DNA of 64,000 bases from Isoetes taiwanensis (GCA_021234155.1 JAJEKV010000012.1:6143789-6207788); one strand, 5' to 3'; counted from the stretch's first letter, positions 1 to 11,913 are shown. Notes: a model not told the origin generated them from the sequence alone. Translations and numbers: made by a program.

Positions 1-1202
1 TGCAGAGCTAATTCACTCTCTGTACTCTCTGCATACCCAAATATCAAGGAATTCCATGTCACTACAGAACGATGCAGCATCCTATCAAAGATTGACTGGG
101 CATGCATCATGCCCCCACATTTGACATACATATCTACAAGGGAATTGGTCACAAAAATGTCTAATCGATGTCTGCTGTTACTGACTTGAGAGTGAATGGA
201 AGCACCCTTCTTCAAACACTCTGCTTTTACCAAATTCCCTCCTACCTGTAAGTCTGCTTTTGCACCAGAACTAGCACATGCCTTCAATGCAGCAATATAA
301 GTTAGGGCATCTGGTGTGAATCCTTCATCTTGCATCTGTGCATACAATTCTAAAGCAAGCTCACTCTTCCCACTCTCTAAATAACCAAATATCATCGCAT
401 TCCATGTCACCACCGAACGGCATGACATTCTATCAAAGATCTGACGAGAATGCAATAGGCTTCCACATCTGGCATACATGTCAATCAGTGTGTTCCCGAC
501 AAAAGTATTTACATCATGTCCTACTTTCGCAAGTTGAGAGCAGATAGCTATGCCTATCTCCAGGCATTCTATCTTCACAGATCTTCCCCCCACTTTCTTG
601 CTCTTTTCTTTTGCTGCGCTTCTAGCGCAAGCTTTAACTGCAGCAACATATGTTTGAGAATTTGGCAGAAAACCCCTATCTTGCATGTATCCAAATAAAT
701 GCAAGGCCAGCTTGCCCTCCCCATTCTCAGCATACCCAAAGATCAACACATTCCAGGACTCAACATTGGGATGCTGTATTCGGTCAAAGACACTGCAAGC
801 ATGGAAGTTACTCCCACATTTCAGATACATATGCACCAGGGTACTTGCCACAACAATATTTGTATGTTCACCACTATCAACCAAATTGGCATGAATTTTT
901 TTCCCAATTTGTAGGTCTTTCAAGCTGTTACATGCCTTTAATGCAGCGAGTATAATGGAAATATCTGGTCTGATCTTATTTTCCTGCAGTTTTTCATAAG
1001 ATATGAGGGCTTCTCTGCCCCCACGTTTAACAATTAAAATGTCAGTTGAAACAGGCACACTCTTGCTATCATGTGACTTCTTTCTATTTTGAAAGGTGTG
1101 ATTGGCCAGCATACCATTGCCAAAGTTCCCTAAATGTTTTAAATTCGCTAATACAGAGCCGGGGTAAGCATTTGCACAGCATGTAACTTCAGAAGGCAGC
1201 AT
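1..1202 (-). CDS. Pentatricopeptide repeat (PPR) protein, PLS type, 5' part (3' end outside window)
   Basis: The frame is open without interruption from an ATG at 1202 to the window edge, about 400 codons; an in-frame TGA lies 24 nt upstream of that ATG, which supports the start. The protein shows repeated PPR units with motifs such as NTLIDMYARCGS, VVTWNAMIFGY and PDALTYIAALKACA, plus I-H/C-SQ segments between them. PPR proteins of this class bind organelle RNA and act in RNA editing, splicing or stability in plastids or mitochondria. Between repeats sit spacers such as VGGRSVKIECLE that lengthen the L-type unit, a layout I associate with fern PPR families. The C-terminal E/DYW part, which would show an editing role, is not in the window. 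No intron is visible. The N-terminal 60 residues are not PPR and may contain a transit peptide. Confidence 0.9.
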   Translation of the reverse strand, partial: MLPSEVTCCANAYPGSVLANLKHLGNFGNGMLANHTFQNRKKSHDSKSVPVSTDILIVKRGGREALISYEKLQENKIRPDISIILAALKACNSLKDLQIGKKIHANLVDSGEHTNIVVASTLVHMYLKCGSNFHACSVFDRIQHPNVESWNVLIFGYAENGEGKLALHLFGYMQDRGFLPNSQTYVAAVKACARSAAKEKSKKVGGRSVKIECLEIGIAICSQLAKVGHDVNTFVGNTLIDMYARCGSLLHSRQIFDRMSCRSVVTWNAMIFGYLESGKSELALELYAQMQDEGFTPDALTYIAALKACASSGAKADLQVGGNLVKAECLKKGASIHSQVSNSRHRLDIFVTNSLVDMYVKCGGMMHAQSIFDRMLHRSVVTWNSLIFGYAESTESELAL

Positions 1203-1700
1203 GATGAACTCTCTTCCTTTAATTCAGAATTCAAACTCATACATGATTTAAATCTACGTACTTTTGTTAATCTCTCATAAAATGTCTTACTAAAGACAGA
1301 AAGAAAGGGTACCTGGGTCTCGAAGTTTCATTCAATCTGTTGCCTCAGCACAATTCGTAAAATGCCTGAGAAATTTGAACTGATATGCTCGATTTAACGG
1401 GGTCCGTACCTCATAAGCTCCGAAATACTTAAATGACCCTAGTGAGCGACAAACTCTGTGGAGGAAAAGGTAAATTTCCTACATAATTTAAGCTAGCAAG
1501 GAGCATTAAGCAAAAAACTAGTTTCTGGCCGGAAAATGTGAAGAATTCTATGGTTTTTTACCGGAAAACTTCCTGAGAATTTTTTTTTATATCGGAAATT
1601 CTTGATTTCAACAGGTAGGCTGCAAGGGTTCCCCGGAATTTGTCCTTCACCTACTCAAATTTTACTTAAAAACCCGGAAAAAAAAAAACATTTTGCAATT
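1203..1700. other. Upstream region of the PPR gene
   Basis: No coding sequence is seen. It should hold the promoter and leader of the minus-strand PPR gene. The part from 1520 to 1690 is marked by several CCGGAAAA / CCGGAA motifs and A- or T-runs that recall the repeats at 46627-47069, but no boundary could be fixed. Confidence 0.4.
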
Positions 1701-1710
1701 TTGTTTTTTT

Positions 1711-1880
1711 TGTTGGCAGGGGGGCAAACCCACCGTTGGTTATGTGGGTTTGTGGCACATCTTAAGTATATGCTAGAATATACTTAAAATATGTGGTGAC
1801 TGCTATAAACCCATTGTTCCCTGTAAACTGGCGGTCACCTGCATTGTGGGCTCATGTTTGAACCGCCTAACCGGCAAGAG
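1711..1880 (+). repeat. Dispersed repeat, copy 1 (relative at 40778-40945)
   Basis: Shares with 40778-40945 the same order of blocks: GGGGGGCAAA, an ATGTGGGTTT-like block, a block with two AATAT-containing half sites, AAACTGGCGGTC, and CTAACCGGC. Similarity is patchy, so these are old copies of one non-coding repeat. No terminal repeats or coding capacity are seen. Confidence 0.5.
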
Positions 1881-2120
1881 GTGAAGCCCCAAGAGGTGAA
1901 GGCCAAGATTTTCGACTGTTATGTCGGATCAAGCCCCGTAGCCCGTTTCGTTTTTTTCTTCCTTCCTTCTTCATTTCGCATTCGAGCTCCGATTGCTTCT
2001 TTTTATAGATCTGGAGCAATTTTCCTTTGCCCCAGCTCCATATCCTTCTGTCGTGGTCCGTATTCTTGTGTCTTGGCTTCCTTTTTTTTCGTTTCATAAT
2101 GTTGTAGCGAACGGACCACC

Positions 2121-2177
2121 ATGCCTGGAGCTATGGAAGTGCAACAGCGTTATTCTCAGATGGTTTCGACTCCTTAG
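2121..2177 (+). other. Possible short upstream ORF in the leader of the 6902 gene
   Basis: An ATG at 2121 opens an 18-codon frame ending in TAG at 2175-2177, just before the Copia insertion. The preceding 200 bases are pyrimidine-rich and look like a promoter/leader. If the leader belongs to the gene that starts at 6902, this would be a uORF. The link rests on position only. Confidence 0.25.
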
Positions 2178-2209
2178 AATCCTGTTTGGGTTCAAGCCTG
2201 TGGTCCGAG

Positions 2210-2423
2210 TGTTAGAGCATTCAAGCTCTGACACAGATTCCTGACTCATCTAACTCCCAGATTCCTTGAGAGCCGTTGCATTTATATTCTTAGTTGTTGT
2301 TATACTTTATATAGCTCCTCGAATCTCGGAGCTTCATGTACTTATACGAATTGAGCAATCAAGTAGATCACTCAGTTTCGTTTTCGCTGTCAATCCTTTC
2401 TCTATTTGGTTCCAGTCTTGACA
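2210..2423 (+). repeat. 5' LTR of the 2210-6896 Copia element
   Basis: 214 bp, TG...CA ends, matching 6683-6896 with one mismatch. The element's promoter and transcript ends should lie here. It contains a TTTATATAG sequence that could serve as a TATA box. Confidence 0.93.
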
Positions 2424-2437
2424 TGGTATCAGAGCCC
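2424..2437 (+). other. Primer binding site (initiator tRNA-Met)
   Basis: TGGTATCAGAGC follows directly on the left LTR. This is the standard Copia primer site, complementary to the 3' end of plant initiator tRNA-Met. Confidence 0.9.
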
Positions 2438-2495
2438 CTTTCCAACTGAAGAATCAACTTCTTTTAGTTCGGAAATCCTCTGGGCAAGCAGCAAG

Positions 2496-5400
2496 ATGGC
2501 AGCACTTCGTCCCCAGGCTTTTGACGGCAAGGGATACGAAGGTTGGAAGCGTATGATTACGCTGTACCTCAAAGCCGAGATGCTTTGGGAGGTAGTTGAG
2601 GGCACGGAGGTGCAGCCTACCATGACGAAAGAAGGCGATGTGGCTCAGCAAAAGGATCTTTTGCTGTGGAAACATAAAGATAGCAAGGCCCTGGCTTGTA
2701 TCGCCATGTGCCTCCAAAAATTTGCTCCAACTTATACGGGGAGAATTGGAAGTTGGCGCCAAGCACCTGTGGGAGTTTCGTGCATACCGTTATGGGAAGA
2801 AGACTGATCTGGAAGTCATGCACTTGCATACTCAATTGGAGAACATGCAGTTTCAAGATGGGCAAGACCTGCGTCTGCACATCACAAAACTGCAAGAAAA
2901 AATTGATCTGCTTGCAGACGCTAGGGAAGATCATGCTCTTTCCACTGCTCAGAAAAAGCTGAGACTTTACAAATCCTTGCCCAGGATATGGAGCAACACT
3001 GTCGAAATTCTGATTACCAGCAAGAAGGCAGCCACTTGGGATGAAGTGGTGATGATCTCCTTGAAATTTCCTTGCTCCACAAGGAACGAGGTGATCGAAG
3101 CAGACCTGAGCAAGCATGTGTCACTCAGACCAAAGGAAGAACTCCTGGGTATGAACCTAAACCCCAGTATGCCAAAGATGGTACTCTATTACGAAAAGAT
3201 CAGTGCAGAAATTGCAAAGGTTTTGGTCATCATGCAATCAACTACCCAAGCAAATCTAGATCTGGTGACTCTCCCAAGACCAAGACTGAGGAAGTTGCTC
3301 AAGCTGTGGAGGCTCTGTCCATTAAAGAAGAAAGTTGTTTCATTGAGGAAGCCTGCCATACCACCAAACCTCCTCCTGTTGCTATTGTTGCCTCTCTTCT
3401 CCAAGAAGAGGATTTCTACTATGAAGAAGCATGTACTGCTGAATGTCTTTCCCTACCCATTGCTGTTGAAACGCCCAGTCCTACTTCCCTACCAATTGCT
3501 GCTGAAGGTCCCAGTTTTTTTGAAGCGACCTGCTTGATAGAAGATGCATGCCTTGTTCAACCACCAGTAGAATCTCATGTTCCAACTCCAGTCCTCACTG
3601 TAGACTCAGCTTGTACTTCCATCATGGTCCAGGATCCCAAACTTCTTACGGTTTCATCTCCCACTCAAGGTGCAGTTCAATTTGGTTCACAGGCTGAGGC
3701 CCAGATAACAGCAAAAGGCATATTCAAATTTCCTCTCCTCAATGGCACTTCTTATTCACTTCCTGATGCACTGCTTGTTCCTGAACTTCGGAGAAATCTG
3801 ATGTCTGTGGCTCGTCTCATTGATGAACATATGATCATTGTTTTCAATAATTCTCAAGTTCTCTTTTACTCTGACGATGCTCTCATTCATGGAGACCCTC
3901 TTGCCATTGGTTACAGAACTGGCAATCTGTATGAAATGCCTCTCTCATCTCCAAACGAAGCTCTGCTCACAGCCTCATCCAATACTCTTCACCTTTGGCA
4001 CAATAGGCTAGCTCATGTCAATCTGAGGACTTTGAGATATCTGCGCCACCATGAAATGGCAATTGGCATGGACTCACTTCCTTCTGGAGATATTTCTATC
4101 TGTCATGCTTGTATGCTAGGCAAGCATGCTAGACGTGCATTTACAGCCATAGGCACAAGGGTAGACTCCATTTTGGATTTGATCCATTCGGATCTCTGTG
4201 GATCTATGGAGATTCTGAGCAGGCAAGGCAATGCATATTATATTCTTTTTGTTGATGATCACAGCCGACGGGTGTTTGCATACTTCCTCAAACGCAAAAA
4301 CCAAGCTCTTGATGCCTTCCTTATGTTCAAAGCTGCAGTGGAGAATCAAACTGGCCGCCACATTCGTTGTCTTCGCACAGATGGAGGAGGCGAATACTTG
4401 AGCAATCTTTTTCAAGACATTTGTGCTGATGCTGGTATACATAGGCAGTACACCACAAGGCATACCCCGCAACAAAACGGGGTCGCGGAGCGCAAGAACA
4501 GAACCATATGTGAAGCAGCTAAAAGTTTGCTTGTTCAAGCACAACTATCTCGGCAATTCTGGGAGGAAGCTGTGGCCACCTGCAACAAATTACCTACGGT
4601 TGCAGTCCCTGGTAAAACTCCTCATGAAGCTTGGTATGGTAAAAAACCTGATCTTTCTTATATTCGCACTTTTGGTTGCATCGTCTATGTCCAAGTCCCC
4701 AAAGATCTTCGTTCCAAGTTTGCAGACAAAAGCATTTGCTGTCGGTTCATTGTATATTCTCCAAATCACAAGGCCTACAAATGTTGGGATCCCCTTGAAA
4801 ATAAAGTTTATATCAGCACTGATGTGCATTTTGATGAGTCCAGATTCTCTGCTCCAATTCCAGATCTGAATACCAATTTTATTGATTGGGACACTCTTGT
4901 TTCTGACCCACATAGTTTTCTCATTGATCTAGAAGCTGAGCGACTTGCTAGACCCCATGTTCACCCTTCTGTTGCTGCTGTTGATCCTCTTGAGCAACCA
5001 GACCCTGCCCATGTTCCCACTATTGCGAAGGTCAGAGCGTACTCGAAGACCCACTCAAAAGCTCATTGAACAAGCCGAATGCAGCATTGCTGAATGGGTT
5101 TGTTTGGCAACCACAAACGCACCAAGCACCATTCATCTTGCTCTCCATGGTCCTGAAGGCATTCACTGGAAACAAGCTATTGAGGAAGAAATTGCATCCA
5201 TGCATGCAAATGGTGTTTGGATGCTCACTTCCCTGCCTCCAGGTCGTTCTGCAGTCGACTGTAAGTGGATTTTTTCCAAGAAACTACACCCAGATGGTTC
5301 ATTGTAGAGGTACAAAGCTCGTCTTGTGGCTCGTGGGTTCACACAAGTTCGAGGTGTTGATTTTCGTGATACTTACTCTCCAGTGGTTCATATGAACAGT

Positions 5401-6717
5401 CTGAGAACCATTCTTGCAGTTGCAGCCCAGCATGATTGGGAAATTTTACAACTAGATATGCAGACCGCGTTCTTGCATGGAACTCTCCATGAAGATCTGT
5501 ACATGAAGCAGCCACCAGGCTTTGAGGATTCCGTCCATCCCGAACATGTTTGCCACTTACACCGAGCTATTTATGGTCTTAAACATGCTTCCAAAGCTTG
5601 GTTTCAACGCTTTGATGCAGCACTTCAAGATCTCAAATTTCAGAATGCTCCTACAGATACTAATGTTTATTTCAGGCATCACGAAGATTCCGTCGTCATC
5701 ATCGTACTCTACGTTGATGATCTCTTGCTGATAGGCAACAATCGAGCTCATTTGGATGGTGTTTATCAACACCTTAACACTCTGTTTTCCATGAAGTTCT
5801 TGGGCAAAGCCTCATTCTTTCTTGGCATCCATATTGCACGAAATCGTGCACAACGAAGTCTCCACATTGATCAGAGGAGATATGTCCAAGAGATCTTAGA
5901 ACGATTTGGCATGAGCTCTGCCCATCCCAGTGCTATTCCTATGGAACCTAGCCTTAGACTCTTTGATGCCATTTCTGATACGTCCCCTACTCCTGATCTT
6001 CCTTACAGATCCCTCATTGGCAGCCTCATGTATGTGATGATTGCTACCAGACCCGACATTTGCTATTCAATAATCACGCTCAGCCAATTCAATGACAAGT
6101 TCACCTCTCAGCATTGGAACCTTGCCAAAAGAATCCTACGGTATCTTCACGGCACTCCCCACCATGGAGTCACTTATTCTGCCACTGATTTTTCTGAATT
6201 AACCTTGATGGTGGATGCAAGTCATGGCACTAATGTGCATAGCAGATCTACCACCGGCTATTGCTACTTATACTATGGTGGTCTCTTGGGATGGTTGTCT
6301 AAAAAACAAGCCGTTGTAGCTCGATCTTCGGCTGAAGCAGAATACTTAGCCTTGTCTCATGGAGCCCGGGATTTAGTTGCTTACTATCAACTTCTCCAGT
6401 TTGTCCAAACTCCTCCAGCCCTGCCCATCTCTGTTTGTATTGATAATCAAAGTGCCATCAATATGGCTCAATGTCCAGCCCACAGACCTCGAATACATCA
6501 CATACCCATCCATTATCACTATGTCCGACAACAGATTGACGAAAAGTTCACCAAGTTGCAGTATTTGCCCACTCAAGACATGTTAGCAGATTCCTTCACC
6601 AAAGCTCTTCCGCGAGGTTCTCTTCTGCACCACCGTCAAGCCATGGGAATTACTCTGTTTGGTGTCAAGCTTGAAGGGGGAGTGTTAGAGCATTCAAGCT
6701 CTGACACAGATTCCTGA
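2496..6717 (+). pseudogene. Copia gag-pol polyprotein, damaged
   Basis: Gag starts at ATG 2496. A frame change occurs near the A-run at 2716, another near 3065, and another near 5025; an in-frame TAG lies at 5305-5307 just before the reverse transcriptase core. Domains in order: gag; a zinc knuckle near 3203 (CRNCKGFGHHAINY) whose last cysteine is replaced by tyrosine; a protease with DSA; the integrase HHCC region with CHACMLGKH, then the catalytic core with HSDLCG, FVDDHSRR and QQNGVAERKNRT; reverse transcriptase with YVDDLLLIG; RNase H with SSAEAEYLALSHGARD and the ADSFTKALPR tail. The last frame runs into the right LTR and stops at 6717. Length and order are normal for Copia, but no full polyprotein can be made. 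Confidence 0.92.
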
Positions 6718-6896
6718 CTCATCTAACTCTCAGATTCCTTGAGAGCCGTTGCATTTATATTCTTAGTTGTTGTTATACTTTATATAGCTCCTCGAATCTC
6801 GGAGCTTCATGTACTTATACGAATTGAGCAATCAAGTAGATCACTCAGTTTCGTTTTCGCTGTCAATCCTTTCTCTATTTGGTTCCAGTCTTGACA
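6683..6896 (+). repeat. 3' LTR of the 2210-6896 Copia element
   Basis: 214 bp copy of 2210-2423 with one difference. The polypurine tract GAAGGGGGA (6673-6681) precedes it and would prime plus-strand synthesis. Confidence 0.93.
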
Positions 6897-6901
6897 TCGA
6901 G

Positions 6902-8280
6902 ATGTCCTTGGAACGAAATGAAGAAGATGATTTTGTCTCAGACCTTGCAGAGCAAATGGCCCATTCTATGCTCGATGATCCAGAAGATAATCCAGCATCT
7001 ACTTACAAAAGAATGCAGATCTTTGCCTCAGGTTTACTACCGGAGAAGACCCATATGTCTAACAACGAGGTGGGTTCTTATTTTCCTGCTCGAATCATAA
7101 AAAGAAACCCCAGTTCTTGAGGTTTTAGGCAGTTTCTACAGTTTTCTTTATTAATCTTTGGTTCTTTTTCAAATGTGGGCAGTGGGGCGCAAGTGCGAAA
7201 GGAAATGTGGCATATTCGGGATTTGAGGAGCAACATGCTGCAGCATTGAGGGATATGGTAGGTTCAAAATGGAAGCATGGCAAGATTGTTGCCGAAGGCA
7301 AGCTGCTCCGGCAATGCAGCCTCAATCTGCGCCTCTTTTTGCAAACCGCCACTGCTCTACTAGGATTAATCCTGCTTCCAAGGAGAAATCCCAAAGCTAC
7401 GCCCAACAAAATGTTAGAACCAGAGACTGCGAGCAGAAATTTTTCTCTAATCAACAGGTATATCCTATGTTTTGGTTTTCCATCTTCCAACATGATTTTA
7501 TCATGTTTTTGGCCTTTCTAACAGAATATTTCGTGCTTTTCACCTATTGATTACGCTCAGCTTGATTTTTTGACCGGGTTCTTATTTTGTTGACTGGATC
7601 GGACATGCCTTTTCCTTTACGGGATCTAGATTTTTTGAAAATTTATTTTCTTTTACTGTAAAATATTTAGAATTTTTTTTGCCCGAATTGAACCCAACAT
7701 CTTCCTTACAACTAATTCTTGTCAGGGATCACATAAATCGAACCAATTTCTGTTGTTTTAGACATTATTGAAACTGGTTTTTGTTCTGACCGAAGCTAAC
7801 AAGGCAAATGCCATTTTGTTATCTTCAGGGTGACACAGAGCCAAGTTTCTGGTTGTGATGAAAGAAGCCATTTTATGTCTTTTAAAGCTTAGCAAGCTGC
7901 TGAGTGAAATTTGGCAATTTGCAGCAATAAGGGACAATGGAGGAGGAAAATATATGGAGAAATAGATGAGGAAGACCACAGCATCAAAACCATAACAGAT
8001 ATGTAGGCAGCAATAACAGAGTTATACATAACAGGCTTGTTGGCCATAGACCGCCTTAGCACCCTGCTGCTCCTCTTCCTCATTGGCAATTTGCCTCTTT
8101 TGGCCATGCTGCTGGTTCTGGCATGTGCGCCATCTTCCTTCGCGGTGCCAACTCCTGGTCGCGAATCAAGTGGCACTGGTGTCTTTCTTCCTCAGTGCGC
8201 AGGATCGAACCACGAGAAGAAGAAACCTTGTAATAACTTCACATTGTTGTTTTCATCCATCTTTTGCTTTGTGTAATTCA
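6902..8280 (+). CDS. Multi-exon host gene with N-terminal DLAEQMAHSMLDD and C-terminal SGTGVFLP motifs
   Basis: An ATG at 6902, five bases after the Copia LTR, opens a 56-codon exon (6902-7069) that ends in a GT donor at phase 0. An AG acceptor at 7181-7182 opens a second exon in the same phase (WGASAKGNVAYSGFEE...), which may run to a donor near 7461, though the better-looking frame changes on the way. Near 8155-8200 the frame reads GRESSGTGVFLPQC. As I recall, an acidic N-terminal ELA/DLA-QMA-MLDD motif together with a C-terminal GTGVFLPR motif marks a plant-specific family of unknown function; this rests on memory. Middle exons could not be placed with confidence. The Copia insertion separates the ATG from its likely leader, so the gene may be altered or silent. 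Confidence 0.4.
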
Positions 8281-9277
8281 TGCTTGTTCTTTCTAACAAG
8301 CATATTAACATAAGCACCTTATCCTGAGATTTTTAAGCTCTGCGAGCATTTTTGGCAACTCATTAAATTAAATGAGTGGTGATGAGAAAGGAAGGTTCAT
8401 TGTAGTAATAGGGTGGCTTCTACTGCAGACTTACTTGTAATTCTAAAGTAATTTTTGAATATGGCATAAGGAAGATCAAATTGATTTATAAAATGCATGT
8501 TTCCATTTCATAGACCAACCAAAGACTATCCCCAAAAAACTCCTGAACTACTGTAACGACTACATTGGTAAATTTTGCAAAAGCTTATAAAGAAAGAGAT
8601 GAATGCCCAATTTTAAGAAAGACTCCACCCTGAATTATGAAATCCTTCATTGCACGATGAAAATCGCTACCCTTGAATCCAATTGGAAGTCCAACTTTTC
8701 TGCAGAAAAATGGAAATTGTCAAATTTTAGCTACAACATCTCATTATAGAATATGGCAATACCTATATTTGGCTGTGAAGAATTGCCTACCAAACAGGAA
8801 GAACACCGTAACTGAATATAAATTATGTAGAGAAACAAAAATCAAAGAAGCAAAGAACAAGAGAACACATTCTAGAAACATTATTGATTTCTTGAGGAGT
8901 CACGCCGCCGCTTTCAGAAATATTACTTGAACTTGTCTTTACCACAACAAGACATACATATATGCTCTTATAGAAGAAGATAAGAACATCCAAGACCACA
9001 AACTAACAAAGCAGATTCTAAAGTGGCTTGCTACATTACAAATGCAAACCTTGTCTGGCTGGAATATCGTTCACGTCACAGGTTGCCACATAAGTAGTCT
9101 TATGCTGAAAATCTTATCTTACAGACAGGAGTTTGAGCAGCCAATGCCAAATCTCATTCTTACCTTTTCTAGTTATTAATATAACTAAAAGCAAATAATA
9201 GTGATCAGAGGTCAATGCCATAGAGCTTGTTGCTTACCTTAAGATTACTCTGGCTAGATGATCTAGATGCCAGTTTG
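8281..9277. other. Non-coding, probable 3' region of the 6902 gene
   Basis: AT-rich sequence without a credible reading frame. No repeat or structured element was recognised. Confidence 0.4.
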
Positions 9278-9735
9278 ATTTTTTTTGAACACAACTACCA
9301 TTAACATTATTAACATAAACCATTGCATTTAACACATTTAAATTAAAATCCCCCTTAAACCCCCTTTGGTTTGGGTGCATATTCACACGGGGGGTTACTC
9401 CGGGCAACGAGAGCTGTCGGATGGGCATATTTGCCCTTTATTCCAAGATCTAGACCGTACATAACGATCCTCGTTTGTGGGGTATGCATGTACAAGTTTT
9501 TGTATACTGTATATTAAGGTTTGCAAAATACTATAAGGTTTGAGAGAATGTACTTAATGGTGTTAATTTTGTACATGTATTATGAATATATTTTTGGGGC
9601 TCTCGCTGCCCTACGTAACCCCCCGTGTGAATATGCACCCAAACCAAAGGGGGTTTAAGGGGGATTTTAATTTAAATGTGTTAAATGCAATGGTTTATGT
9701 TAATAATGTTAATGGTAGTTGTGTTCAAAAAAAAT
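9278..9735. repeat. Long inverted repeat, arms about 137 bp, loop about 184 bp
   Basis: The segment 9278-9414 is the near-perfect reverse complement of 9599-9735; the arms differ at only a few positions, near the CTCGTTGCCCGG / CTCGCTGCCCTA block. Both arms include GGTTTGGGTGCATATTCACA or its complement, a block of CCCCCTTAAACCCCC type, and an 8-base A/T-run at the outer end. A transcript would fold into a long hairpin. It is either two copies of a short repeat inserted head to head or one foldback element. A GGGCCCTTCGGGCCC palindrome follows at 9739. Confidence 0.85.
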
Positions 9736-11913
9736 TTTGGGCCCTTCGGGCCCTAACTAAAGCAAACATAGGTAGACCTTATGGACCTAAATATTAATTA
9801 CTAAAAAGCGACGACAAACAAATTATTTCCATGGCAAAGGGATTCAATTGATGATTGCATGTATGCATTCTTATATACATGGCATTCAAGTGTGACCCAT
9901 TTTTCTCAAAACGGTCAATAAACCGCTTAACAATTTCCTAGCAATCTATATATACATGGCATTCAGATATTCCTCATTCTTCTCAAAATAGTTAATAAGC
10001 CGCTTAAGGAAGCTCTGACGAGACACTGTTGCAGTATCACAAATGATGCAGCATTGTCTTCGTATCACAAATGATGCAACATTGTCTTCTTGCCCTTCAA
10101 CGCCCTTGTAATTGCAACATTCATTCTGCGTTCATCACAAAGAAACCCCACCTATGGCAACATTCATTACTAACAGTTAAGACATGTTCCTTGTGTAGGT
10201 GCTAACTTGAAAGAAAAACTTCACATACAAAAATATTTGCTGCTCACCTCTCGTAGAGCATTTGAACGACCTTGAAACCCATCTTTTGTCTTTGGTTTCC
10301 TTGATGGGAAAAAAAAATGTGTCTAGAAGTAAAATAATATTAAGATCCTATCAAGTTTTGGACCTCCAAGACTTTTTGGTACATTGCTAGGTCAACCTTT
10401 AGACCTTCAATCTGACACACCTTAGGTTGGTGCATAATGGGAGAACACTGGGTTACACATGATCTTATATGAGATTGGAATGATGAGCGATGACAACCAA
10501 GGAAATAAAAGGAACCCAGCTGTAAGAGTGACAGTCACATAAGGCTCAGGTCTGAGAGCAACACATTGATTTTAAATGGTATATGAATGGAGACCACGAT
10601 TTATTAACCACGGAACATTAAAGTAAAAGTTCACTTCATCACCTTATTAGGCAAGATGACAAACTGTTATAAAGCACTTTCATAATAGATTCTTGAAAGG
10701 ATATGAGATAGAAAGCGCATCAAATCATTGGCATCAATCGATGGAAGTACCGATGTAGTCATCAACGACCATCGGCGGTGTTCGATGGTCATTGCTTGCG
10801 ATATGACTGCTGGAATTTAAAGTTCGGGTAGTCCTTCATCAACTTTTGCTAAGGCGGGAGAAGAAGAAATGGCTAAAGTTAACAAAATGACCAAAGTTAG
10901 CGAAATTTGGGACATGTATTAGCTGCACCACATTATCCATGCACATACATTTTAACTCTGGAAACATGGCTAGAGATAGTATGCACCCATAGAAAAAGGT
11001 AGAAAAACCTAGAAAGTCCACGCATAAATGCAAGTATTACCTACTAATATGTCATGAGCTTTTATATGACATCATGGAGATCCACTGTCACCTCTAATTT
11101 GCGGTATAGATTTAATGCGGTTGAGTTTTACAACTCCACTCTCAAGATGTTCTTTCATAAAACGGACTTGAGTCTTTGGTGGATGCCACTTCTCATCCCC
11201 GATGGGGTCAATTGTACCAACCTATCACCATACAACAGGATCAAATGGAATGATGTATAAGCCCGACATCTCTAGATGCTTCCATCTCTGTCTCCGATTC
11301 TGGAACTCATACAGCAGAAGTCTGTTCTTCGATGCTCAACTACAAATACTGTCCCTTAACCTTGAAATACATCATGTTGTTGATTTTCTACAACTGTCAG
11401 TTTCAGCAAAGCCATCACTATTTGCAACTGCAAAGGGAACTGCTCAAATGCGTCTTTCACGTTGAAGTAAAAATTCGGTATGTTCTACGCCTAAGGAATC
11501 CCTGAGCCATTACACCTAGAAGCCTGCTTGCGGCCATAAAAACTTCTAGAAAACTTGCATACTAGATGATCCGGCCCTAATAAACCCTTAAGATGTAATA
11601 GATGCACTTCTTCTAACGCCAAAAGATAGTGAGTTGGGTTCTCCTATAGACCTGAACCGGACTCTGTTTTCTGCTGTGACATTTTAGAGATGCCAGTTAC
11701 TGGATTTTTACCAGAAGATCAACACAAGTACAATAAAAATTGGGGGATCTGCCATTATTTACCATCATAGCATGTGCTTCCACCTTCTGCCTCTGTTTCA
11801 TCTGCCAAAACCGTCGTCTGCTTGAAAAAACCTGCAATGCAAAAACACAGAGGAGAGGAGACGAATCCTTGCACTGACCTCTGCCATTTTTGCATAACCC
11901 AACAAGGTCCACC
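9736..11913. other. Intergenic, no gene recognised
   Basis: Only short frames, none with recognisable motifs. Direct duplications are visible near 10030-10090, where ATCACAAATGATGCA occurs twice. The pair ATATACATGGCATTCA at 9894 and 9952 marks a local duplication of about 60 bp. Confidence 0.4.

Larger units (their letters stand above)
2210..6896 (+). mobile_element. Copia LTR retrotransposon with 214-bp LTRs
   Basis: Two direct repeats (2210-2423 and 6683-6896) start TGTTAGAG and end TTGACA, as LTRs do (TG...CA), and enclose gag-pol in Copia order (protease, integrase, reverse transcriptase, RNase H). A primer site complementary to initiator tRNA-Met follows the left LTR and a polypurine tract precedes the right LTR. 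The LTRs differ at one position (CCC against CTC near 2253), which points to a recent insertion. Flanks read CCGAG on the left and TCGAG on the right, an imperfect 5-bp target duplication. The coding region carries several lesions, so this copy is not autonomous. Confidence 0.95.

Noticed and set aside
3072-5069. An intact Copia gag-pol at 3072-5069.
   Set aside because: It starts after two gag frame changes and ends at a frame change before the reverse transcriptase; it is only the longest open part of a damaged polyprotein.
9234-9797. Two related small proteins encoded on opposite strands.
   Set aside because: The frames are the two arms of one inverted repeat read outward; low complexity and no independent support.
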